Below, piece after piece: positions 6,620 through 12,326 of a stretch of 12,326 bases of DNA. The translations under genes and the position numbers were made by a program. The DNA lies in the NCBI GenBank assembly GCA_025656895.1, contig JAHXHF010000209.1, forward strand, positions 1-12,326, given 5' to 3'. Within the stretch, counting starts at the first letter, position 1. Each line of letters opens with the position of its first letter. Source of the DNA: a gamma proteobacterium symbiont of Bathyaustriella thionipta. Its GTDB lineage: Bacteria > Pseudomonadota > Gammaproteobacteria > Chromatiales > Chromatiaceae. The notes under the pieces were generated by a model. It had not been told where the DNA came from, searched no databases, and saw only the letters and a program-made list of their open reading frames with translations.

Positions 6620-9526
6620 ATGCAAGATCCTGTTGACCATAATGATGCCGGACAAAGCGGCGTTGAGGTAAAAAACACCACTTGCTATATGTGTGCCTGC
6701 CGTTGCGGGATTCGTGTCACGCTGCGTGATGGCGAAGTCAGACACATTGAGGGCAATCCGGCACACCCGCACAATCAGGGGGTGCTGTGCGCCAAGGGCG
6801 CTTCCGGCATTATGAAGCAGTATTCCCCCGGGCGTTTAAGCAAGCCCCTGCTGCGCAAAAAGAACGCGAAACGCGGTGAATCCGACTTTGAAGAAATATC
6901 CTGGGAACAGGCTTTCGGCATTATGCACGAACGCCTGGCCAAAATTCGCGCTGAAGACCCGAAAAAATTCGCCCTGTTCACCGGCCGCGATCAAATGCAG
7001 GCTCTGACCGGCATGTTCGCCAAGCAGTTCGGTACGCCTAATTATGCGGCGCATGGCGGTTTCTGTTCGGTCAACATGGCTGCCGGTCTGATCTATACCA
7101 TCGGAGGCTCTTTCTGGGAGTTCGGCGGCCCGGACCTGGAACGTTCCAAATTGTTTATCATGTTTGGTACCGCCGAAGATCACGACTCCAACCCGCTGAA
7201 AATTCATATCTCGAAGTTCAAGCGCCAGGGTGGACGCTTTATTTCCATCAACCCCATTCGCACCGGCTATTCGGCCATTGCGGATGAATGGGTGGCGATT
7301 AAACCCGGTACCGATGGTGCTTTGCTGCTGGCGATTTGCAACGAGATCATTCAGCAGGGATTGTATGACCGTGACTTTCTGGTGAACTACACCAACGCGG
7401 CTGAACTGGTTATTGATGACCAGAAAAGTGCCGACCACGGCCTGTTTTATCCCGCCGAAATGCATTACGAGGAAGGTTGTTTCGACCCGCAGAACAAACT
7501 CTGGTGGGATAAGGAACTGGACATCGCCATGGGCACGCACACGCCCGGTTGCAATCCTTACCTGCTGGGTGATTTCACTCTGGATGACGGTACAGCGGTC
7601 AAACCGTCCTTTCAGTTATTGAAAGAACGCATGGAAAAATATTCGGTCGAATGGGCGGAAAGCATTACCGGCATTCCGGCCGAAACCATTCGCCGGCTGG
7701 CGCATGAAATGGGCGTTACCGCGCGTGACCAGAAAATTGAACTGCCCATTCAATGGACAGATACCTGGGGCAATGAGCACGATTCCGTCACCGGCAATCC
7801 GGTTTCCTTTCATGCCATGCGTGGTCTGGCAGCGCATTCTAACGGTTTTCAGACCATTCGCACCCTGGGTATTTTAATGACCCTGCTGGGTACCATTGAC
7901 CGCCCCGGTGGTTTTCGTCACAAAGCGCCTTTTCCGCGCCCGATTCCCCCCTGCCCCAAGCCGCCCAAAGGCCCCGATTGTGTAAAACCCGATACGGTGC
8001 TGGACGGTATGCCACTGGGCTGGCCGGCCACACCCGATGATTTGTTTGTTGACGATGACGGTGAACCGGTACGCATCGACAAGGCTTTCTCCTGGGAATA
8101 CCCCTTGTCCGTGCATGGACTGATGCATAACACCATCACCAACGCCTGGCGCGGTGATCCCTATAAAATTGATACCCTGCTGCTGTTTATGGCCAATATG
8201 GCGTGGAATTCATCCATGAATACCAGCAAGGTGCGCGACATGCTCACCGATACGGATGACAATGGCGAATACAAGATTCCTTTTCTGATTGTCTGTGATG
8301 CCTTCCATTCTGAAACCGTAGCATTCGCTGATCTGGTTCTACCCGACACCACTTATCTGGAACGCTATGATGCGCTGTCCATGCTGGACAGGCCCATCTC
8401 TGAATTCAGCGGGCCGGTTGATTCGGTACGTATTCCAGTGACCGAACCCAAGGGGGACTGCAAGCCGTTTCAGGATGTCTTAATTGAACTGGGCAGCCGC
8501 CTGCAACTGCCCGCTTTCGTCAAGCAAGACGGCAAACGCAAATTCCGTGACTACCCCGACTTCGTCATTAATTACGAAACCTCTCCCGGTTCCGGCATTG
8601 GCTTTCTGGCCGGCTGGCGCGGCAAAGGGGGCGAGAAATTCCTTAAAGGTGAACCCAACCCCAAACAGTGGGAAATGTACGCCAACAATAACTGCTTTTT
8701 TCAATACGAGTTACCCAAATCCTACCAGTACATGCGCAACTGGAATCAGGGCTATCTGGAATGGGCGCGAGCACACGGCATGACCCGTTATGCCGAACCC
8801 ATCAACTTGCATCTGTATTCGGAAGTGCTGCAAAAATTCCGTCTGGCCGCGCAGGGCAAGCGCCCTGGCAAGCAGCCCCCCGAACGCCTGCGCAAACGGG
8901 TGGAAACCTATTTTGATCCACTACCGTTTTATTACGAACCACTGGAATCACAATTGGTGGATACACGTGAATACCCCTTGAATGCGCTTACCCAAAGGCC
9001 GATGGCGATGTACCATTCATGGGACTCCCAGAATGCCTGGCTGCGGCAGATTCATACCCATAATTATTTATTTATGAACCCCACTCTAGCCAGCGAAAAA
9101 GGCTTTGCCGATGGTGACTGGATCTGGATTGAATCGCCCCACGGTAAAGTACGCTGCATGTGCCGCTATTCTGAAGCAGTTGAACCCGGCACAGTATGGA
9201 CCTGGAACGCCATCGGCAAAGCATCCGGTGCCTGGGGCTTATCACCCAAAGCCAACGAATCACAAAAAGGCTTTTTGCTGAACCATGTCATCTCTGAAGA
9301 ATTACCGCCCTGTGAATCCGGCAAGCACCTGTCCAATTCTGATCCCATTACCGGTCAGGCGGCCTGGTTCGATGTGCGTGTTAAAGTGTACAAAGCTGAA
9401 GACAGCGAGAGCAAACAAAGCTGGCCACAATTCAAACCACTACACCGTGTACCCGGCATGGATAAAAAACGCGGTAAATGGCAGAACTATGTCGCCGGCC
9501 TGTTCAATGCGGGGAAAAAATCATGA
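6620..9526 (+). CDS. soeA: SoeA: molybdopterin-containing catalytic subunit of cytoplasmic sulfite dehydrogenase
   Basis: 968 residues, DMSO-reductase superfamily. The N-terminal [4Fe-4S] site is C22-x2-C25-x3-C29-x27-C57. Molybdopterin oxidoreductase domains follow (about 70-750), and a C-terminal dinucleotide-binding barrel begins near 790 (M-N-P-T-L-A-S-E-K-G-F-A-D-G-D). C149 in G-G-F-C-S-V-N-M stands where PsrA/PhsA-type enzymes carry their Mo-ligating cysteine, so it is the probable Mo ligand. There is no twin-arginine signal, consistent with the cytoplasmic location known for SoeABC, which oxidizes sulfite to sulfate and feeds electrons to quinone. The Pro-rich H-K-A-P-F-P-R-P-I-P-P-C stretch and the following soeB-soeC pair match my memory of purple sulfur bacterial SoeA. 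The start ATG has GGAG 10 bases upstream. Alternatives are other PsrA/TtrA-like subunits, but those are usually exported with a Tat signal. Confidence 0.88.
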   Translation: MQDPVDHNDAGQSGVEVKNTTCYMCACRCGIRVTLRDGEVRHIEGNPAHPHNQGVLCAKGASGIMKQYSPGRLSKPLLRKKNAKRGESDFEEISWEQAFGIMHERLAKIRAEDPKKFALFTGRDQMQALTGMFAKQFGTPNYAAHGGFCSVNMAAGLIYTIGGSFWEFGGPDLERSKLFIMFGTAEDHDSNPLKIHISKFKRQGGRFISINPIRTGYSAIADEWVAIKPGTDGALLLAICNEIIQQGLYDRDFLVNYTNAAELVIDDQKSADHGLFYPAEMHYEEGCFDPQNKLWWDKELDIAMGTHTPGCNPYLLGDFTLDDGTAVKPSFQLLKERMEKYSVEWAESITGIPAETIRRLAHEMGVTARDQKIELPIQWTDTWGNEHDSVTGNPVSFHAMRGLAAHSNGFQTIRTLGILMTLLGTIDRPGGFRHKAPFPRPIPPCPKPPKGPDCVKPDTVLDGMPLGWPATPDDLFVDDDGEPVRIDKAFSWEYPLSVHGLMHNTITNAWRGDPYKIDTLLLFMANMAWNSSMNTSKVRDMLTDTDDNGEYKIPFLIVCDAFHSETVAFADLVLPDTTYLERYDALSMLDRPISEFSGPVDSVRIPVTEPKGDCKPFQDVLIELGSRLQLPAFVKQDGKRKFRDYPDFVINYETSPGSGIGFLAGWRGKGGEKFLKGEPNPKQWEMYANNNCFFQYELPKSYQYMRNWNQGYLEWARAHGMTRYAEPINLHLYSEVLQKFRLAAQGKRPGKQPPERLRKRVETYFDPLPFYYEPLESQLVDTREYPLNALTQRPMAMYHSWDSQNAWLRQIHTHNYLFMNPTLASEKGFADGDWIWIESPHGKVRCMCRYSEAVEPGTVWTWNAIGKASGAWGLSPKANESQKGFLLNHVISEELPPCESGKHLSNSDPITGQAAWFDVRVKVYKAEDSESKQSWPQFKPLHRVPGMDKKRGKWQNYVAGLFNAGKKS

Positions 9527-10242
9527 CACAACTGGCTTTAGTCATAGACCTGAATGTGTGCGTGGGTTGCCATGCCTGTGTCACCAGTTGCAAGGAATGG
9601 AACACTTCCGGCTGGGCCGGTCCTATGGTGGATCAACACCCTTATGACAACGACCCCACTGGCACTTTTTTCAACCGTGTACAGACTTACGAAATTGGTA
9701 CTTTTCCAAATATGGAAACCGTGCATTTTCCCAAAAGCTGTCTGCATTGCGAAGACCCTCCCTGTGTACCTGTCTGCCCCACCGGCGCCAGCTACAAACG
9801 TAAAGACAATGGCGTAGTGCTGGTTGATTATGACAAATGCATCGGCTGTAAATATTGTTCCTGGGCCTGCCCCTACGGCATGCGCGAACTGGATGAATAT
9901 CAGAAGGTGATGAAAAAATGCACCCTCTGCATTGACCGCATCAGTGATGAAAGCAAACCCGAATCAGAACGCAAACCAGCCTGTGTACTGGCCTGCCCCA
10001 CCAGTGCCAGACTGTTTGGTGATGTGCATGATTCAGATTCTGAAGTTTCTGTCGCCATACGCGAACAGGGCGGCTATCAACTGATGCCGGAATGGGGCAC
10101 CCGACCGGCCAATCATTATCTGCCCAGACGTAAAACCCGTCTGCAACTGCATAAGGATGAACTGGAAAGAGTGGACAACCCGCTCAGAGAAGAATCCTTA
10201 CCCGCCGCCGAAGGCGAAACCCTCGACGATATTGCTTTCTAG
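9523..10242 (+). CDS. soeB: SoeB: four-[4Fe-4S] ferredoxin-type electron-transfer subunit
   Basis: 239 residues, related to DmsB, PsrB and NrfC. Sixteen cluster cysteines are visible in the expected order: C13-x2-C16-x2-C19-x3-C23; C73-x2-C76-x4-C81-x3-C85; C106-x2-C109-x2-C112-x3-C116; and C133-x2-C136 with C154-x3-C158. They form the wire that carries electrons from SoeA to the membrane subunit. The chosen start overlaps the soeA stop as ATGA and has GGGGA seven bases upstream. An in-frame ATG at 9478 would add 15 residues within soeA that do not look like the family. The C-terminal tail of about 60 residues beyond the last cluster is acidic and polar. No signal peptide, so cytoplasmic face. 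Confidence 0.92.
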   Translation: MTQLALVIDLNVCVGCHACVTSCKEWNTSGWAGPMVDQHPYDNDPTGTFFNRVQTYEIGTFPNMETVHFPKSCLHCEDPPCVPVCPTGASYKRKDNGVVLVDYDKCIGCKYCSWACPYGMRELDEYQKVMKKCTLCIDRISDESKPESERKPACVLACPTSARLFGDVHDSDSEVSVAIREQGGYQLMPEWGTRPANHYLPRRKTRLQLHKDELERVDNPLREESLPAAEGETLDDIAF

Positions 10243-10254
10243 GAGTCATTTTCC

Positions 10255-11235
10255 ATGCACCCGGCCTTTTCCGTAATTTTTCTTACTACCCTGATCGGCG
10301 CGGGTCAGGGGCTGTTTCTGGCCTTATTTACCAGCCAGTTCTATTCGCTCGCCAACCTGCTGCACAGTCCGCAAACCGCCGAGCTGTACGCACCCGGCAG
10401 CTTGCTGGCCTTACTGCTGCTGGGTGCCGGTCTGCTGGCTTCTTTCTTTCATCTGGGACACCCGGAACGTGCCTGGCGCTCAGCAACCCAATGGCGAACT
10501 TCCTGGTTATCACGTGAAGTCATCGTATTACCGGCCTTTATGAGCATGGTGATGCTGTACGGTATTGTGCATTATTTTGGCTGGACACAAACCCTGTTCG
10601 TTATCTCCGATGCTCTGCCGGTTGACCTTAGCCTGATCATCGGCACGCTCGGCACTCTGCTGGCCTTTGCCCTGTTTATCTGCACCGCCATGATCTACGC
10701 CAGTATCAAATTTCTTCAGGAATGGCATACACCTCTCACCCTGATTAATTACACCCTGTTTGGTATTGCTTCCGGCTTTATGCTGGCGGCCGCGCTGTCG
10801 GCCTGGATGAATATCGAACTGGTCGCCTTTTTTGGCGCCTGGGCCGTTATCGCCACACTGCTGGCGCTGCTTACCCGTGTCATATCACTGATACGCAACC
10901 AGCGCATCCGGCACAAATCATCCATACAAACAGCGCTGGGCATAAGACACAATCATATCAAACAAAGCACTATGGGCTTTATGGGCGGCTCCTTCAATAC
11001 ACGGGAATTTTTTCACGGTCGCTCGGACAGCGCCTTAAAAATCATAAAATATTTCTTTATTCTTATGGTTTTTGTTGTGCCGGTTGCGCTCATCCTTGTT
11101 TCTTATATGATTCAATCGCCACATCTACCCATGCTGGCATTTGCCATACAGTTTCTGGGTTTGATTGCCGAGCGTTATTACTTTTTTGCGGATGCCCGTC
11201 ATCCACAGAATCTTTATTATCAGAATATCGCCTGA
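10255..11235 (+). CDS. soeC: SoeC: DmsC-type quinol/quinone membrane anchor
   Basis: 326 residues with about eight hydrophobic helices, the size and pattern of DmsC-family anchors. Conserved features: the segment S-F-F-H-L-G-H-P-E-R-A-W-R-S (63-76) and T-S-W-L-S-R-E (82-88), typical of the family, and a C-terminal E-R-Y-Y-F-F-A-D-A-R-H-P-Q-N. It anchors SoeAB to the inner membrane and passes electrons to quinone. It starts 12 bases after soeB with AGGAG nearby, clearly in the same operon. Confidence 0.9.
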   Translation: MHPAFSVIFLTTLIGAGQGLFLALFTSQFYSLANLLHSPQTAELYAPGSLLALLLLGAGLLASFFHLGHPERAWRSATQWRTSWLSREVIVLPAFMSMVMLYGIVHYFGWTQTLFVISDALPVDLSLIIGTLGTLLAFALFICTAMIYASIKFLQEWHTPLTLINYTLFGIASGFMLAAALSAWMNIELVAFFGAWAVIATLLALLTRVISLIRNQRIRHKSSIQTALGIRHNHIKQSTMGFMGGSFNTREFFHGRSDSALKIIKYFFILMVFVVPVALILVSYMIQSPHLPMLAFAIQFLGLIAERYYFFADARHPQNLYYQNIA

Positions 11236-11240
11236 ACCGT

Positions 11241-11257
11241 TTGAGCTAGCCGCTCAA
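11241..11257 (+). other. Perfect 6-bp inverted repeat after soeC
   Basis: TTGAGC (11241-11246) and GCTCAA (11252-11257) are exact complements around a five-base loop TAGCC. No T-run follows, so it is not a standard intrinsic terminator. It could protect the 3' end of the soeC message or reduce expression of the next gene. Confidence 0.4.
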
Positions 11258-11272
11258 TCTCACCGGTAAATT

Positions 11273-11743
11273 ATGCTGAATATCAGCCTTCTTGATGCAA
11301 TAGCGCTTGTTTTTATTGCATTGCGGTTGCTCAGGGCCGGGCGTAAGAACCTCGGTGAATCACTACACTCACTGATTACCATCAGCCTGCTGGCCGCGTT
11401 ACTGCTTGGCTTTCGCGTGGCTTCACAATTACGCGGTGCGTTGAGCAGCATGGCTGATTTCATGTCTGCCGTACCCGGACTGGGCAGTAAACTACTGATC
11501 ATACTGCTGGCCTGGTATCTGATTCATATACTGCGAAAAAAGATAGCCTACTGGCTGGAAGCTGCCTTACCAAAATCTACTCACGAAACAATCACGTTCA
11601 TCAGCGAGCTACTCAGAACACTGATACTGATTATCCTCATCGCCTGGCTCACAGAAAACTGGTTTGGCCCACAGCAGGACGCGCCTCTCATTGTGCAATG
11701 GGTTAGAATGGGAGATGACTGGCTACTGAATCGTTCGTTCTAA
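11273..11743 (+). CDS. Small inner-membrane protein of unknown function
   Basis: 156 residues with hydrophobic segments near 5-17, 31-48, 69-86 and 110-128. Short basic loops lie between them (R-L-L-R-A-G-R-K, L-R-K-K-I). The Gly/Leu-rich first half has a loose likeness to CvpA-type membrane proteins, but I do not recognise the family. It follows soeC by 37 bases on the same strand with a small hairpin between and no good ribosome site, so it may be a weakly expressed last gene of the soe operon. No catalytic residues stand out. Confidence 0.72.
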   Translation: MLNISLLDAIALVFIALRLLRAGRKNLGESLHSLITISLLAALLLGFRVASQLRGALSSMADFMSAVPGLGSKLLIILLAWYLIHILRKKIAYWLEAALPKSTHETITFISELLRTLILIILIAWLTENWFGPQQDAPLIVQWVRMGDDWLLNRSF

Positions 11744-11748
11744 GCGAA

Positions 11749-11766
11749 TGCCCGGCGGCGGGTGCA
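11749..11766 (+). other. GC-rich hairpin after the small membrane gene
   Basis: TGCCCG (11749-11754) pairs with CGGG-T-GCA (11759-11766) across a GCGG loop, with one bulged T. A second weak repeat, GTCTT (11767-11771) with AAGAC (11782-11786), follows. No clean T-run, so it is a poor rho-independent terminator but sits where transcription of the soe unit should end. Confidence 0.3.
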
Positions 11767-11835
11767 GTCTTGAGATGTTTTAAGACAGCCGACATCAATA
11801 GCCTGCCATTCCAGGTTCGTGAAAAAAACCATAAC

Positions 11836-11884
11836 TTGACAGCAAACAAGTGCTTGAGATTTACTTACGGCTATAGGCTATACC
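11836..11884 (+). promoter_or_regulatory. Possible promoter of the small secreted-protein gene
   Basis: A consensus -35 TTGACA lies at 11836-11841, but the sequence 17 bases on (ATTTAC) is a poor -10. A second pair, TTGAGA (11854-11859) and TATACC (11879-11884), has 19-base spacing. The direct repeat GGCTATA-GGCTATA (11869-11882) lies over the second -10. Which pair, if any, works is unclear. Confidence 0.35.
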
Positions 11885-11921
11885 TAAGCAGAAGTCGTAC
11901 GATAAAAAACGGAATTAACGT

Positions 11922-12212
11922 ATGCCAAAAACCTTGAAAATAATATTCTTGTGTGTGTTTTTGTTAAGCAGCACAGCAAGAGCAGAGAATCTGGCTGTAA
12001 AAGTTGAACATAAAGCGGCGAAAATTGATGCTTGCAGTGCAACACAACCCTGCATTATCTCTGTTGAAAAAAGAAAAGATAAATTTATCGTAATAGTAAA
12101 AAAGGCGGCTCTGATAACAAAACAGGGTGTCATCAAATTTAAATCCGGAAACACCAATCACCATACGTTTGACAATAATGGGAATTGGTTGCAGGTAATA
12201 CACACTCCCTGA
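11922..12212 (+). CDS. Small secreted protein of unknown function (96 aa)
   Basis: A signal peptide is plain: K3/K6, a hydrophobic core I7-L15, then S-S-T-A-R-A with likely cleavage after A21. The mature part is about 75 residues, Lys-rich and basic, with two cysteines six residues apart (C38, C44) that could form a disulfide. Its alternating hydrophobic pattern (K-F-I-V-I-V-K-K, G-V-I-K-F-K-S-G) suggests a small beta-strand protein. A GGAA ribosome site precedes the ATG. The gene is visibly richer in A and T than soeABC and stands alone after a 178-base gap. I recognise no family; a periplasmic role is inference. Confidence 0.72.
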   Translation: MPKTLKIIFLCVFLLSSTARAENLAVKVEHKAAKIDACSATQPCIISVEKRKDKFIVIVKKAALITKQGVIKFKSGNTNHHTFDNNGNWLQVIHTP

Positions 12213-12271
12213 GGAAATCGGGACTTATCTTTTCCTTAAACCTGAATCCGTAACTTAGATACCCCCATTAT

Positions 12272-12294
12272 TGCAAATAACCCTGTTATTTACA
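12272..12294. other. AT-rich hairpin near the right edge
   Basis: AAATAA (12275-12280) and TTATTT (12286-12291) are perfect complements around CCCTG, and two more pairs form outside one mismatch (TG with CA). It may be the bidirectional end of the small secreted gene or lie in the leader of a gene beyond the window. The remaining bases from 12213 to 12326 hold no gene I can support. Confidence 0.35.
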
Positions 12295-12326
12295 GCAACT
12301 TTTGATAAAATTGAGGCCTTTAAAAA

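Noticed and set aside
6836..7540. 234-codon open frame antisense to soeA
   Set aside because: It lies fully within soeA on the other strand, has no ribosome site or family-like motif, and is explained by the codon bias of soeA.
9478..9522. Longer SoeB from ATG 9478
   Set aside because: The extra residues overlap soeA coding sequence and do not resemble ferredoxin subunits; ATG 9523 has a ribosome site and the usual ATGA overlap.

Overview
The window looks like the chromosome of a Gram-negative bacterium, most likely a sulfur-oxidizing gammaproteobacterium. The basis is a complete soeABC operon for cytoplasmic sulfite oxidation, an outer-membrane-type M48 lipoprotein peptidase, a bacterial thiopurine/tellurite methyltransferase and an MscS channel. 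I cannot name a species. I see no tRNA, rRNA, CRISPR array, insertion sequence, prophage or integration site. The window reads as ordinary chromosome with a few local oddities.

Layout. Positions 1-320 (+) hold the 3' end of a Sel1-repeat protein whose 36-residue repeats are still identical at the DNA level. It converges on a long leftward block (6436 down to 347). Read in the direction of transcription, that block contains: a membrane-anchored 402-residue protein of unknown function; a small four-helix membrane protein (DUF6394-like) followed by a two-helix K+ channel with two RCK/TrkA-N domains; then an M48 zinc-peptidase lipoprotein, an MscS-type channel and a TPMT-type methyltransferase. 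The mscS reading frame appears to be broken by one extra base near its 3' end. In the shifted frame it would end in an ATGA overlap with the methyltransferase start.

A 183-base divergent intergenic region (6437-6619) carries a good sigma70-like promoter for the rightward operon and two clean inverted repeats. The rightward operon is soeA (molybdopterin/[4Fe-4S] catalytic subunit), soeB (four-cluster ferredoxin subunit) and soeC (DmsC-type membrane anchor). SoeABC oxidizes sulfite to sulfate on the cytoplasmic side and passes electrons to the quinone pool. A 156-residue membrane protein of unknown function follows 37 bases after soeC. The window ends with a separate AT-rich gene for a 96-residue secreted protein and a short tail containing an AT-rich hairpin.

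Working together: soeABC is the one clear pathway. The leftward genes fit a general theme of envelope and ion homeostasis (K+ channel, mechanosensitive channel, envelope protease) plus chalcogen/thiol methylation. A direct link between the two halves is not shown by the sequence. Nothing here convincingly amounts to an undescribed system; the best leads are the mscS frameshift, the operator-like palindromes before soeA, and the uncharacterized genes around them.
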